DNA of 64,000 bases from Qipengyuania sp. ABI-127-1 (lineage in GTDB: Bacteria; Pseudomonadota; Alphaproteobacteria; Sphingomonadales; Sphingomonadaceae): positions 124,001 to 188,000 of the forward strand of contig JALJCR010000002.1 of the NCBI GenBank assembly GCA_022953095.1, written 5' to 3'. Positions 35,803-45,460 of the stretch are shown here, piece by piece. Each line of letters starts with the position of its first letter. Positions within the stretch are counted from its first letter, which is position 1. The notes beneath the pieces were generated by a model that saw nothing but the letters and a program-made list of their open reading frames with translations, was not told where the DNA came from and made no database searches. The translations under genes were made by a program, and so were the position numbers.

Positions 35803-37542
35803 ATGGCTGACATGCAGACACTTTACGCGGCCTTCGTGGCTCGCATCGACGCGGTATTGAACGCTCTCGAAATGGAGGGCGTCCTGCCCGCCGACACATC
35901 GCGCGCCAATGTGACGGTCGAGCCCCCGCGCGACCCCGCGCATGGCGATCTGGCGACCAATGCGGCGATGGTCCTCGCCAAACAGGCGAAGACCAATCCG
36001 CGCGCGCTAGCCGAGAAGATCGTCGAGCATCTCGAGCGCGAACCCGACATCGCCGAGGCGACCATCGCCGGTCCGGGTTTCATCAACCTGCGGCTGTCGC
36101 CCGAAGCATGGCGCCGCGAACTGCTCGCCATAGCGCATCTCGCCAAGGAGTACGGCCGGTCCGACATGGGCAAGGGCCGGGTGGTCAATGTCGAATATGT
36201 CTCGGCCAATCCGACCGGCCCGATGCATATGGGCCATTGCCGCGGCGCGGTGGTGGGCGATGCCCTGTCCGGCTTGCTTGAATGGGCCGGGCACCGTGTC
36301 ACGCGCGAATATTACGTAAACGATGCAGGCGGTCAGGTGGATGTGCTCGCCCGATCCGCGCACCTTCGCTATCGCGAGGCTTTGGGCGACGACATCGGCG
36401 AAATTCCCGAGGGGCTCTACCCCGGCGACTATCTGAAGCCCGTCGGTGAGCGGCTCGCGCAGGAATTCGGACCAGCCTATCAGGACGCGCCCGAAAGCGA
36501 GTGGCTGGAGCTGTTCCGCCAGCGCTCGGTTGCGGCGATGATGGAAATGATCCGCGAGGATCTGTCGCTGCTGGGCATCCATCACGACCTGTTTTCTTCC
36601 GAAGCCGAATTGCAGGCGGCGAAGAAGCCCGAGGCAGCGGAAGCCTGGCTGCGCGAACACGGCTTTGTCTATGACGGCGTGCTCGAAGCGCCCAAGGGCA
36701 AGGCTCCGCCCGAGGATTGGGAGCCGGTCGAGCTGCCACTGTTCCGCTCCACCGAATTCGGCGACGATCAGGACCGGCCGATCAAGAAGTCGAATGGCGC
36801 ATGGACCTATTTCGGCGCCGACCTCGCCTATCACTTCCAGAAGGCCGAAAAGGCCGATGCGCTGATCGATATCTGGGGCGCGGACCATGCCGGCACGGTC
36901 AAGCGGATCAAGGCCGCGGTGGCTGCCTTGACCAAGGGCGCCGGACGCGACGTGCCGTTCGACGTCAAGCTGGTGCAGATGGTCAAGCTGTTGCGCGACG
37001 GCGAGCCGGTCAAAATGTCCAAGCGTTCCGGTACGTTCGTCACGCTGGCCGATGTGGTGAACGAGGTCGGCAAGGACGTGGTCCGTTTCACCATGCTCAC
37101 CCGCAAGCCCGACGCGCAGATGGAATTCGACTTCGCCAAGGTGGTCGAAGCCTCGAAAGACAACCCGGTCTTCTACCTTCAGTATGCGCATGCGCGCATC
37201 CATTCGACCCTGCGCAAGGCAGGCGTCGAGCCGAGCGATGCACATCTCGACCGTCTCGGCGATGACGAACTCGCGCTGGTGCGCGAAGCCTCGCAGTTTC
37301 CGCGCGTGGTCGAATCCGCCGCCAAGGCCCGCGAACCGCATCGCATCGCCTTTTTCCTCGGCGATCTCGCCGCCGCCTTTCACAGTTTCTGGAATGCGGG
37401 TAATGACGATCCGTCGAAGCGGATCATCCAGGAGGGCGATCCCGAACTGACCGCTGCCAGGCTGTTCCTGGCCACGCAGGTCGGGCAGGTAATCCGCAAC
37501 GGCCTCGCGATCCTGGGGGTCGAAGCGGTCGAGGAGATGTGA
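35803..37542 (+). CDS. argS: Arginyl-tRNA synthetase
   Basis: 579 residues. The class I signatures are [15 protein letters not shown] (HMGH in place of HIGH) and [15 protein letters not shown] (KMSKR in place of KMSKS), both as usual for ArgRS. The N-terminal additional domain is present ([17 protein letters not shown]) and the C-terminal DALR domain starts near [15 protein letters not shown]. It charges arginine onto its tRNA. It opens a run of closely spaced plus-strand genes for cell-wall, chromosome and Tat functions. Confidence 0.98.
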   Translation: MADMQTLYAAFVARIDAVLNALEMEGVLPADTSRANVTVEPPRDPAHGDLATNAAMVLAKQAKTNPRALAEKIVEHLEREPDIAEATIAGPGFINLRLSPEAWRRELLAIAHLAKEYGRSDMGKGRVVNVEYVSANPTGPMHMGHCRGAVVGDALSGLLEWAGHRVTREYYVNDAGGQVDVLARSAHLRYREALGDDIGEIPEGLYPGDYLKPVGERLAQEFGPAYQDAPESEWLELFRQRSVAAMMEMIREDLSLLGIHHDLFSSEAELQAAKKPEAAEAWLREHGFVYDGVLEAPKGKAPPEDWEPVELPLFRSTEFGDDQDRPIKKSNGAWTYFGADLAYHFQKAEKADALIDIWGADHAGTVKRIKAAVAALTKGAGRDVPFDVKLVQMVKLLRDGEPVKMSKRSGTFVTLADVVNEVGKDVVRFTMLTRKPDAQMEFDFAKVVEASKDNPVFYLQYAHARIHSTLRKAGVEPSDAHLDRLGDDELALVREASQFPRVVESAAKAREPHRIAFFLGDLAAAFHSFWNAGNDDPSKRIIQEGDPELTAARLFLATQVGQVIRNGLAILGVEAVEEM

Positions 37543-37544
37543 GC

Positions 37545-38240
37545 ATGGTGGCGTCGACGCCCTACGATACGGACAAGGATTGGGACGACGAGGGCCAGCT
37601 GGACCTTGCCGATGACGAAAGTCTGCCATGGCTTGAAGCGGGCGAGGACGAGGACGACGCAGCGGGCTTCGACATGTCGCGCCTGTGGCTCATGGGCGTG
37701 CTCGCTCTGGCTCTGCTCGCCGTGGTCATAGGCGGCATCTGGTTCTTCTCCAACCAGGCCTCCGACGAGCCCCCGGCCGATGGCAGTGTAATCGCCGCAC
37801 CGGAGGAACCCTATAAGACCAAGCCCGAAAACCCGGGCGGTAAAACATTCGCCGGGACGGGCGACACGAGCTTTGCCGTGGGCGAGGGGCAGACGCGCGA
37901 AGGAAAACTGGCCGAACCGGTCGCGACGCCGCAACCAGAACCGGATGCCACTACCGGCCCTTCGATTGCCTCCACCGTGAACGAAGGCCCGCGCACGCAG
38001 GTTGCCCCCGGCACCGCCGTGCAGGTGGGCGCCTATCCGCGCCGCGCAGATGCAGAGGCGGCCTGGGCCAGGCTGACCCGGCAGACCGAGGCGCTGAGCG
38101 GCATTCGTCACCGCGTGGTCGAGGCTCAGGTCGATATCGGCCGCGTCTATCGCCTGCAGGCGCTGGCTGGCGATCGCGCCTCCGCCAACCGGCTATGCGC
38201 TGCGCTCAAGGCCGACGGACTCGCCTGTTTCGTCAAGTAG
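37545..38240 (+). CDS. SPOR-domain membrane protein
   Basis: 231 residues from the ATG at 37545, with GAGGAG eight bases upstream inside the argS end. A GTG at 37539 overlapping the argS stop is too close to that site. An acidic N-terminal region is followed by one membrane segment (LWLMGVLALALLAVVIGGIWFF), a Pro- and Glu-rich linker, and a C-terminal SPOR domain (VQVGAYPRRADAEAAWARL and onward to CFVK). SPOR domains bind denuded septal peptidoglycan, so a role in cell division or wall remodelling is likely. The downstream nagZ fits that setting. Confidence 0.88.
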   Translation: MVASTPYDTDKDWDDEGQLDLADDESLPWLEAGEDEDDAAGFDMSRLWLMGVLALALLAVVIGGIWFFSNQASDEPPADGSVIAAPEEPYKTKPENPGGKTFAGTGDTSFAVGEGQTREGKLAEPVATPQPEPDATTGPSIASTVNEGPRTQVAPGTAVQVGAYPRRADAEAAWARLTRQTEALSGIRHRVVEAQVDIGRVYRLQALAGDRASANRLCAALKADGLACFVK

Positions 38241-38311
38241 CTGCTGAATTTCCACACTTGCCATACAGCGCGCGCTTGCGCGGCTGGGGTGTTGGCTTCA
38301 CCGTACCGCGC

Positions 38312-39334
38312 ATGACACCCGCCATTTTCGGCATTTCCGGCCTCGACCTGACAGCCGAGGAGCACGCCTTCTTCAAGGAGGCCGATCCGGCGGGGTACAT
38401 CCTGTTTGCGCGCAATTGCGATAACCGCGATCAGTTGCGCAGGCTGACCGACGATCTGCGCGCGATCCATGGCCGCGACCGACTCATCATTTCGATCGAC
38501 CAGGAAGGTGGCCGGGTGGCTCGCATGAAGCCGCCCGAGTGGCAGCGCTACCCCGCCGGCGAAGCTTTCGCAAGGCTGTGGGAGATCGCTCCGGCATCGG
38601 CGATCGAGGCGGCGCGGGTCAATGCCGAGGCCATGGGGCGCGAGCTTGCCGAAATGGGCATCACGGTCGATTTTCATGCGCCCTTCGATGTCCGTCGCCC
38701 GGAAACCGACGATGTGATCGGCGACAGGGCACTTGGCAGCGAACCGATGCAGGTCGCGGCGCTGGGGCGCGCAGTGCTCGACGGGATGGGCCGTGCAGGC
38801 ATCGTGGGGTGCCTCAAACATATGCCGGGGCATGGCCGTGCGACCTGCGATTCGCACAAGGAGCTGCCGCATGTCACCGCCAGCGATGTGGAACTCGCGA
38901 TCGACATAGAGCCGTTCCGCACGCTGGCCGCTCATCCATTGGGGATGAGCGCGCATATCGTGTTCGAGGCATGGGACGCGGAAAACCCGGCCACGCTCTC
39001 GAAAACCGTTATCAGCCAGATCATCCGCGGGAAGATCGGTTTCGACGGTCTGCTGCTGTCTGATGATATCGACATGGAGGCGCTGGACGGCACTATCGCC
39101 GAGCGTTCGATCCGCGCGCTGGCGGCGGGTTGCGACATCGTGCTGAATTGCTGGGCGAAAATGGACGATCAGATCGCCATTGCCGAACGCTGCGCAAGCA
39201 TGAATGCGAAGACCCGCGAGCGGCTCGAACGCGTGCATGCGGCCATGTGCGACGCGCAAGACGGCACCGATACCGAAGCGCTGCTCGCGAAGCGCGATGC
39301 CTTGCTGGCAATCGCCGAGGACCGCGCCGCATGA
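38312..39334 (+). CDS. nagZ: Beta-N-acetylglucosaminidase of wall recycling
   Basis: 340 residues from the ATG at 38312. GH3-family NagZ motifs are visible: SIDQEGGRVARM at 61-72, KHMPGHGRATCDSH at 169-182 (usual form KHFPGHG-x-T-x-x-DSH, with the catalytic His-Asp pair), and LLSDDIDMEAL with the nucleophilic aspartate near 251. NagZ removes GlcNAc from muropeptides in the cytosol during peptidoglycan recycling. The stop overlaps the scpA start as ATGA. Confidence 0.95.
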   Translation: MTPAIFGISGLDLTAEEHAFFKEADPAGYILFARNCDNRDQLRRLTDDLRAIHGRDRLIISIDQEGGRVARMKPPEWQRYPAGEAFARLWEIAPASAIEAARVNAEAMGRELAEMGITVDFHAPFDVRRPETDDVIGDRALGSEPMQVAALGRAVLDGMGRAGIVGCLKHMPGHGRATCDSHKELPHVTASDVELAIDIEPFRTLAAHPLGMSAHIVFEAWDAENPATLSKTVISQIIRGKIGFDGLLLSDDIDMEALDGTIAERSIRALAAGCDIVLNCWAKMDDQIAIAERCASMNAKTRERLERVHAAMCDAQDGTDTEALLAKRDALLAIAEDRAA

Positions 39335-40140
39335 CCAGCGACGGTCTCCTGTTCGCCGATCCCGATCCGGGCACACAGGAGGAATGGGATGGCATCGCGC
39401 GGGACGGGCCGGGCGACGAGAACGCCTTGTATCTCGAACTCGACGGGTGGGAAGGCCCGCTCGACTTATTGCTCGACCTCGCGCGGCGGCAAAAGGTGGA
39501 TTTGCGGTCGATCTCGATCCTGGCGCTGGTCGACCAGTATCTGGGCTATATCGACCGCGCCGAGGCGCTGAAGCTCGAACTGGCTGCCGATTACCTCGTG
39601 ATGGCGGCATGGCTTGCCTATCTCAAATCGGCCATGCTCCTGCCCAAGGAAGAGCAGGAAGACCCCAGTCCGGAAGAGCTTGCGCTCAAGCTGCAACTGC
39701 GCCTCCAGCGCCTTGGCGCAATGCGCGATGCGGCAGCGCGGTTGATGGGCGGGGATCGGATCGGGCGCGACGTGTTCCTGCGGGGCAATCCCGAAGGGCT
39801 CGAGATCGCCCGCAAAACCAAATGGCGGTGCGACCAATTCGCGCTGATCGAGGCCTATGGAAGGGTGAAGGCCCGCACCGCGCCGGCCATCCACATGGTC
39901 CGCGAACGGCCTGTCATGACGCTCGAATCCGCTCTCGACCGGGTATCCAACATGCTTGGCGTGACGCTGGACTGGATGGAACTGCGCGATTTTCTTCCGC
40001 CACATGCCGAACCCAGGCTCAAGCGCTCGGCGTTGGCGTCCAGCTTCGTTGCCGCGCTCGAACTGGCGCGTCTGGGCAAGGCCGAACTGCGGCAAGATGA
40101 TGCCTTCGGTCCGCTTAACCTGCGTCGGATGCCCGGCTGA
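39331..40140 (+). CDS. scpA: Segregation and condensation protein A
   Basis: 269 residues from the ATG at 39331, overlapping nagZ. The kleisin motif LDGWEGPLDLLLDLARRQKVDL, then ISILALVDQYLGYI and AADYLVMAAWLAYLKSAMLLP, are typical of ScpA. ScpA joins ScpB and the SMC dimer to form the condensin that organises newly copied chromosomes. It is followed directly by scpB (TGATG overlap). Confidence 0.96.
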   Translation: MTSDGLLFADPDPGTQEEWDGIARDGPGDENALYLELDGWEGPLDLLLDLARRQKVDLRSISILALVDQYLGYIDRAEALKLELAADYLVMAAWLAYLKSAMLLPKEEQEDPSPEELALKLQLRLQRLGAMRDAAARLMGGDRIGRDVFLRGNPEGLEIARKTKWRCDQFALIEAYGRVKARTAPAIHMVRERPVMTLESALDRVSNMLGVTLDWMELRDFLPPHAEPRLKRSALASSFVAALELARLGKAELRQDDAFGPLNLRRMPG

Positions 40141-40754
40141 TGGACGACCTCGCTCGCGCCGTCGAAGCCGCACTGTTCGCTGCGGAAGAACCGCTGACGG
40201 CGGAGGCACTGGCGGGTTTTCTCGGCGATGCAGCGGTGGGCGATGTCCGCGCGGCGTTGCGCCGCGTCGCCGAAGACTACGAAAAACGCGGCATCCACCT
40301 CGTCGAGCGCGGTAAGCGCTGGCATTTCGAGACCGCACCCGATCTCGCTCACCTTCTGCGCCGCGAGAAAGAGCAGCTCCGCCGTCTGAGCCGCGCGGCG
40401 ACCGAAGTGCTGGCGATCATCGCCTATCACGAGCCGGTCAGCCGCGCCGAGATCGAATCGATTCGCGGCGTGCAGACATCCGGTGGCACGCTCGACGTGC
40501 TGATGGAGGCAGGCTGGGTGAAGATCGCCGGACGGCGCGAAGTGCCTGGGCGCCCGACGATCTATGCGACAACGCCCGAGTTTCTCGATCATTTCGGCCT
40601 GTCGAGTCGCCGCGACCTGCCCGGAATAGCCGAATTGCGGGCGACCGGCCTGCTCGATCCTGTAGAGGATGCCTATGAAGAGCTGATCTCAGGCCCCGCA
40701 GCCGGTGATTCGGACACAAACGAGGATGATAAAGAGGCCTCGGGTGAAGCCTGA
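40140..40754 (+). CDS. scpB: Segregation and condensation protein B
   Basis: 204 residues. Two winged-helix domains are seen: VEAALFAAEEPLTAEALAGFLG, then RLSRAATEVLAIIAYHEPVSRAEIESIRGV and GRREVPGRPTIYATTPEFLDHFGL, the last one very conserved in ScpB. It binds ScpA and regulates SMC ATPase. The start overlaps the scpA stop by one base. The C-terminal 20 residues are acidic and low-complexity. Confidence 0.96.
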   Translation: MDDLARAVEAALFAAEEPLTAEALAGFLGDAAVGDVRAALRRVAEDYEKRGIHLVERGKRWHFETAPDLAHLLRREKEQLRRLSRAATEVLAIIAYHEPVSRAEIESIRGVQTSGGTLDVLMEAGWVKIAGRREVPGRPTIYATTPEFLDHFGLSSRRDLPGIAELRATGLLDPVEDAYEELISGPAAGDSDTNEDDKEASGEA

Positions 40755-40815
40755 CTGGCGCTAGGCCGCTGCAGCGCCTATATTCGTCTGCAAGCAATTC
40801 GAAAGAGAAGGTCCC

Positions 40816-41046
40816 ATGGGTCTCAGTGTCTGGCAGATCGCCATCATCGCCGTCGTCGTCCTCGTCCTCTTCGGTCGGGGTCGCATCTCCGAAATGATGG
40901 GGGATTTCGGCAAAGGCATCAAAAGCTTCAAGCAAGGCATGAATGAAGACGAGACACCTGCAAAGCAGATCGGCCATGAAGCGAAGCCCGCCGATGAGGG
41001 GCTGACGCCGGACCAGGTCAAGCAGCAAACCACCGACACCAAGTAA
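40816..41046 (+). CDS. tatA: Sec-independent translocase TatA
   Basis: 76 residues. A single N-terminal membrane segment (VWQIAIIAVVVLVLFG) is followed by the hinge FGRGRI and an amphipathic helix with SEMMGDFGKGIKSFKQG, then an acidic tail. TatA rings form the channel for folded proteins with twin-arginine signals. AAAGAGAAGG lies upstream. tatB follows after 24 bases. Confidence 0.95.
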   Translation: MGLSVWQIAIIAVVVLVLFGRGRISEMMGDFGKGIKSFKQGMNEDETPAKQIGHEAKPADEGLTPDQVKQQTTDTK

Positions 41047-41070
41047 GTTCGCTAGAAAGCGAGGCAGGCC

Positions 41071-41505
41071 ATGTTCGATATCGGCGCCAGCGAGCTGCTG
41101 GTGATCGTCATCGTGGCGATCCTCGTGATCGGCCCGAAGGACATGCCCAAGGCGCTGCGTCATGCAGGGCGCTGGATCGGCAAGCTGCGCCGCATGTCGA
41201 ACCATTTCCGCGCCGGGCTGGACGAAGTCGTCCGCCAGGCCGAAATCGAGGAAATGGAAGAAAAGTGGGCCGCGCGGAACAAGGAGATCATGGCCAAGTA
41301 TCCCGATGGCTCGACGCCCGAGGCCGGGGCGCCCGAGAACCTGTTGCCCAACGAAATGGAGCCGCTTTCTTCGGCTGACGAGGTTCCCGATGCGGACGCG
41401 GCGGCCGAAGCTGCGATCGAGCGTGCGGCGCCGGTGAAAGCGCCCGAGCATTCGGACGAACCGCCATTGCCGCTCGACCCGCCTCCTGCCGGCAAGGACG
41501 CCTGA
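41071..41505 (+). CDS. tatB: Sec-independent translocase TatB
   Basis: 144 residues. The membrane segment SELLVIVIVAILVIGP is followed by the signature GPKDMPKALRHAGRWIGKLR, then a long charged amphipathic helix and an acidic-Pro tail. TatB with TatC forms the receptor for twin-arginine signal peptides. It is one base from tatC. Confidence 0.95.
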   Translation: MFDIGASELLVIVIVAILVIGPKDMPKALRHAGRWIGKLRRMSNHFRAGLDEVVRQAEIEEMEEKWAARNKEIMAKYPDGSTPEAGAPENLLPNEMEPLSSADEVPDADAAAEAAIERAAPVKAPEHSDEPPLPLDPPPAGKDA

Positions 41506-41506
41506 C

Positions 41507-42301
41507 ATGGCCGTGATCAAGGATATCGACGATAGCCAAGCACCGCTGCTCGACCATTTGATCGAATTGCGCGCGCGGCTGGTGCGCTGCGTGCTCGCCC
41601 TGGCAATCGCTTTCGGTATCAGCCTCTATTTCGCCGACCCGATCCTCGGCTTTCTCATTCAACCGCTGAAGAACTCCTTCGCGGAAGGTGAGGGTCAACT
41701 GATCTTCACCAAGCTGTACGAAGTGTTCTTCGTCGAGCTGAAGGTCGCGCTGTTCGCGGGGTTCTGTCTCAGCTTCCCGATCATCGCCAACCAGCTCTGG
41801 GCCTTCGTCGCCCCGGGCCTCTATGCGAAGGAAAAGAAGGCCTTCCTGCCTTTTCTGCTGGCGACGCCGATCCTGTTCACCATGGGCGCGGCCTTGGCCT
41901 ATTACGTGGTGATGCCAACGGCGTTCCGCTGGTTTCTCGGCTTCGAAGGCACGGCAGGCGGGCTCGAAATCCAGGCGCTGCCGACCGCGAATGAATATCT
42001 CGGCCTGGTGATGCAGTTCATTCTCGCTTTCGGGATGAGCTTCCTGCTGCCCGTGCTCCTGCTTCTCCTGCACCGGGCGGGCATCGTGACGCGCGACCAG
42101 CTTGTTTCCGCGCGTCGCTATGTCATCGTTGCCGTCGTTGCGCTCTCCGCGATCATCACGCCGCCCGATCCGGGCTCGCAGCTTTTGCTGGCGGTGCCGC
42201 TGCTGCTGCTGTTCGAAGGCTCGCTCGTGCTGATGCGGCTGACCGAGAAGCGGCGCAAGGCGGAAGCGGAAAAGCCCGAGGAACCTCAGTCCGCCTCGTA
42301 G
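41507..42301 (+). CDS. tatC: Sec-independent translocase TatC
   Basis: 264 residues with six membrane segments. Conserved TatC motifs are LLDHLIELRARLVRC near the N-terminus, EVFFVELKVALFAGFCLSFP, FVAPGLYAKEKKAFLPFL and ALSAIITPPDPGSQLLLAVPLLLLFE. It binds the twin-arginine motif. Its 3' end overlaps by 16 bases, tail to tail, with the amidohydrolase gene on the other strand. Confidence 0.96.
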   Translation: MAVIKDIDDSQAPLLDHLIELRARLVRCVLALAIAFGISLYFADPILGFLIQPLKNSFAEGEGQLIFTKLYEVFFVELKVALFAGFCLSFPIIANQLWAFVAPGLYAKEKKAFLPFLLATPILFTMGAALAYYVVMPTAFRWFLGFEGTAGGLEIQALPTANEYLGLVMQFILAFGMSFLLPVLLLLLHRAGIVTRDQLVSARRYVIVAVVALSAIITPPDPGSQLLLAVPLLLLFEGSLVLMRLTEKRRKAEAEKPEEPQSAS

Positions 42302-43935
42302 ACCTTGCGTCCGCCGATCCAGGTCTCAAGGACCTTAGTCGCGCGCAATTCGCTTGGCGTCGCCAGCAGTGGATCGCGGTCGATCAGGACGAAGTCGGCC
42401 CGTTCGCCGGGCAACAGCCTGCCGAAACGCCCTTCCGCAAAACCGGCAAAGGCTGCTTCGCTGGTGAAGCCGGCCAGCGCCTGCTCGCGATTGACCCGAT
42501 CCTGCGGGCGCCAGCCGCCGAAAGGCTCGCCATTGGCGTCCATGCGCGTGGTTGCGGCGGCGAGGCCAGCGAAGGGATCGGGCGATTCCACCGGTGCATC
42601 CGACCCGAAGGCCAGCCTTCCACCCAATTGCAGGATGGTGTTCCAGGCATAGGCGCCATCGAGCCTGTCCGGACCGAGCCGCGCTTCCGCCATCAGCCTG
42701 TCGCTGGTCTGGTGGACGGGCTGCATCGAGGCAATGATGCCGTTGCGGCCGAGCTTGGGCAGGTCGACCGGGTCGACGATCTGGACATGCTCGATCCGCC
42801 AACGGCGGTCGCCGGGAAAACTCTCGGCAATTTCCGCAATGGCGTTGAGCGCGTCCGCGTTCGCCGCCGTGCCGATTGCGTGGATCGCGGGCTGGAAATT
42901 GCTCTGGGCGGCGCGCACGAGGATATTGCGCAGCTTGGCGGGGCCGGTGATCGGCAGACCGGTATTGCCCGGATCGTCTGCATAGGGGCGTTTGAGCCAG
43001 GCACCGCGGCTGCCAAGGGCACCGTCGAGATAGAGCTTGACCCCATTCATCCGCAGCTTGTCGTCATACAGCCAGGGCGAGGGGGCTGCGCCTGCGATCA
43101 GTTCCATCTGTTCAGGCCCTGCCGCGTAGGCCATGATTCTCAGCGTCAGCGCGCCCCTGTCGCCCGCCCGGCGGAAGGCCTGCCAGTCCTCGATCGTGGT
43201 GCCCATATCGGCGACGGCCGTTATGCCATGGCGGTGCAAAACCTGCTGCGCTTCGGCAAAGGCCAGGTCGCGTTCCTTCGGCCGCGGGGCCGGGATCGCC
43301 GCGCGCATCAACTCCTCCGCGGCATCGACGAAGACGCCCGAAGGCTGCCGCGAACCGGGCATGCGCTCGATCCGGCCACCGGCAGGGCTTTCGCTCGCCG
43401 CCGTAATTCCTGCCGCTTGCATGGCGAGCGTATTGGCCCAGCCGGCATGCCCGTCGACGCGTGCCAGATAGACCGGGCGGTCGGCGACCACGCTGTCGAG
43501 TTCGGCAGCGGTGGGGAAGCGGCCCAGTCCCCATTTTTCCTGGTTCCAGCCGCGTCCGAGGATCCAGGGGCGGGCTTCGTTTTCCGCAGCGAACCGGCGG
43601 ATTTTGTCCAGCGCTTCGGCAAGCGAATTGGTATCCGACAGGTCGAGCGTCAATGCGCCAATTCCAATGCCCATCACATGCGCGTGGGCATCGATCAGGC
43701 CGGGGATCATCACCGCGCCCTGGCCATTTTCGCGATAATCGGTCTGCGGCTTTTTCTCGCCCGATTCGAGGATCTGCGCGACCTTGCCGTCATCGTCGAT
43801 CACCAGCGCGGTAAAGCGCTGGATTTCGCCATCCTCACCGATGGTGATCCCTTCGACATTGTCGATCAGCACGTCAGCCTGTGTCGGCGCGGCGATTGCC
43901 AGCGCCATGGCACTGGCGAGATATTTGAACTTCAT
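42286..43935 (-). CDS. Exported amidohydrolase (Amidohydro_3 / YtcJ type)
   Basis: 549 residues from the ATG at 43935, which has GGAGGGG upstream and starts a signal peptide (MKFKYLASAMALAIAAPTQA). A longer open frame upstream runs into the ilvA promoter region and is not used. The metal-binding HxH is in PGLIDAHAHVMGIG, followed by LGRGWNQEKWG, typical of the YtcJ-like group, and FGSDAPVESPDPFAGL near the end. The enzyme should hydrolyse C-N bonds in the periplasm. The substrate is unknown. Confidence 0.87.
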   Translation of the reverse strand: MKFKYLASAMALAIAAPTQADVLIDNVEGITIGEDGEIQRFTALVIDDDGKVAQILESGEKKPQTDYRENGQGAVMIPGLIDAHAHVMGIGIGALTLDLSDTNSLAEALDKIRRFAAENEARPWILGRGWNQEKWGLGRFPTAAELDSVVADRPVYLARVDGHAGWANTLAMQAAGITAASESPAGGRIERMPGSRQPSGVFVDAAEELMRAAIPAPRPKERDLAFAEAQQVLHRHGITAVADMGTTIEDWQAFRRAGDRGALTLRIMAYAAGPEQMELIAGAAPSPWLYDDKLRMNGVKLYLDGALGSRGAWLKRPYADDPGNTGLPITGPAKLRNILVRAAQSNFQPAIHAIGTAANADALNAIAEIAESFPGDRRWRIEHVQIVDPVDLPKLGRNGIIASMQPVHQTSDRLMAEARLGPDRLDGAYAWNTILQLGGRLAFGSDAPVESPDPFAGLAAATTRMDANGEPFGGWRPQDRVNREQALAGFTSEAAFAGFAEGRFGRLLPGERADFVLIDRDPLLATPSELRATKVLETWIGGRKVYEAD

Positions 43936-44041
43936 CTGAGGCGGCCCCTCCGGATTAGAGCGCCCGCGATAAGGCATAGCTTGCGCGAGGCAAACCCTTT
44001 CGGCGATTGCGTCGGAGCGGAGCGAGCCGTAGGGGCGATCC

Positions 44042-45292
44042 ATGACCGAAGCATCTCCCGTGCGCGCCTCCAAGGCGACCGAGCTTTTGACTCTCGACGA
44101 TGTCCGCGCCGCTGCGGCCCGGATCGAAGGCGCGGTGGTTCGCACGCCCATGCTTCACTCGCAAACACTGTCGGAGATTTGCGGAGCCGACATCTGGCTC
44201 AAATTCGAAAACCACCAGTTCACCGCCGCCTATAAGGAGCGCGGCGCATTGAATGCGCTGCTGCATCTCGACGATGAACAGAAGGCGCGCGGCGTGATCG
44301 CGGCCTCGGCCGGCAATCACAGCCAGGGGCTGAGCTATCACGGTCGCCGCCTTGGCGTGCCGGTCACGATTGTCATGCCGCAGACCACGCCCAGCGTGAA
44401 AGTGATGCAGACCGAAAGCGTCGGTGGCAATGTGGTTCTGCATGGCGAGACTTTCGACGAAGCCTATGCTCACGCGCGCGAGCTGGAGAAAGAGCGCGGG
44501 CTCACCTTCATCCATCCTTTCGACGATCCGCTGGTGGCGGCGGGGCAGGGCACGGTCGCGCTCGAAATGCTCGCGGACAAGGATGATTTCGATTGTCTCG
44601 TCGTGCCGATCGGCGGCGGGGGGTTGATGAGCGGCATGGCAACGGTCGCCAAGGCGGTGAAGCCCGAAATCGAAATGGTCGGGGTGCAGGCCGAACTCTA
44701 CCCGTCGATGTATTCCGCCGTGACGGGAGACGATCTCCCCTGCGGCGGTGATACGCTGGCAGAAGGGATCGCCGTCAAGGCGCCGGGCCAATTCACCCGT
44801 CAGATCATCGCCGAACTGGTCGACGAGGTGCTGTTGGTGAAGGAACCGAAGCTTGAGCATTCGGTGTCGCTGCTGCTTCAGATCGAGAAGACCGTGGTCG
44901 AGGGCGCAGGGGCGGCGGGGCTCGCGGCCGTGCTGTCCAATCCGGAAAAATTCGCGGGCAAGACCGTCGGGCTCGTCCTGTGTGGCGGCAATATCGACAC
45001 GCGCCTGCTCGCCAACGTCCTGCTGCGCGATCTGGCCCGTTCTGGGCGCTTGGCGCGCTTGCAGATCGTGTTGCAGGATCGCCCGGGGGCCTTGTTCAAG
45101 GTGATGCGCGAATTCAACGCGCACAATGTCAATATCATCGAGATCTACCACCAGCGCATTTTCACCACTCTGCCGGCGAAAGGGCTGACGGCGGAGATTG
45201 AATGCGAAGCCCGCGACGGGGAACAGATCGACCGGCTGGTGGGTGCGCTTCGCGAAAAGGGCTACAGTGTGGAGCTGGCAGAGCTGGCCTGA
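44042..45292 (+). CDS. ilvA: Threonine ammonia-lyase with ACT domain
   Basis: 416 residues. The PLP lysine is K65 in FTAAYKERGAL, the cofactor loop is SAGNHSQGL, and the glycine loop is IGGGGLMSG. An ACT domain at the C-terminus (LQIVLQDRPGALFKVMREF) suggests feedback by an amino acid. The enzyme converts threonine to 2-oxobutyrate, the first step towards isoleucine. The single ACT domain and length of about 415 residues fit the shorter form, which could be biosynthetic or catabolic. The gene diverges from the amidohydrolase and ends at a small terminator. Confidence 0.92.
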   Translation: MTEASPVRASKATELLTLDDVRAAAARIEGAVVRTPMLHSQTLSEICGADIWLKFENHQFTAAYKERGALNALLHLDDEQKARGVIAASAGNHSQGLSYHGRRLGVPVTIVMPQTTPSVKVMQTESVGGNVVLHGETFDEAYAHARELEKERGLTFIHPFDDPLVAAGQGTVALEMLADKDDFDCLVVPIGGGGLMSGMATVAKAVKPEIEMVGVQAELYPSMYSAVTGDDLPCGGDTLAEGIAVKAPGQFTRQIIAELVDEVLLVKEPKLEHSVSLLLQIEKTVVEGAGAAGLAAVLSNPEKFAGKTVGLVLCGGNIDTRLLANVLLRDLARSGRLARLQIVLQDRPGALFKVMREFNAHNVNIIEIYHQRIFTTLPAKGLTAEIECEARDGEQIDRLVGALREKGYSVELAELA

Positions 45293-45349
45293 GCGGCCCC
45301 GGCCATCGCCGGAAATCCTCGGGTTCGGCGCGCTTTTCGACCTTGTCGG

Positions 45350-45367
45350 CGGGCAAGGCCCGTTTTT
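45350..45367 (+). terminator. Likely terminator of ilvA
   Basis: CGGGC (45350-45354), loop AAG, GCCCG (45358-45362), then TTTTT at 45363-45367. The stem is only five pairs, so strength is modest. It lies 58 bases after the ilvA stop. Confidence 0.5.
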
Positions 45368-45460
45368 CATGGTTAAGAGGGTTTTAACGCGGGACCGGCT
45401 CTGGCATTGATACGTCCAACAGGTAAGGATTTCTTAGCCTTCGAGAGGACGCAGCGCCAA

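Noticed and set aside
42628-44235. Long plus-strand frame opposite the amidohydrolase gene
   Set aside because: It runs antisense to a complete amidohydrolase and overlaps the ilvA start. The translation has no family-like motif.
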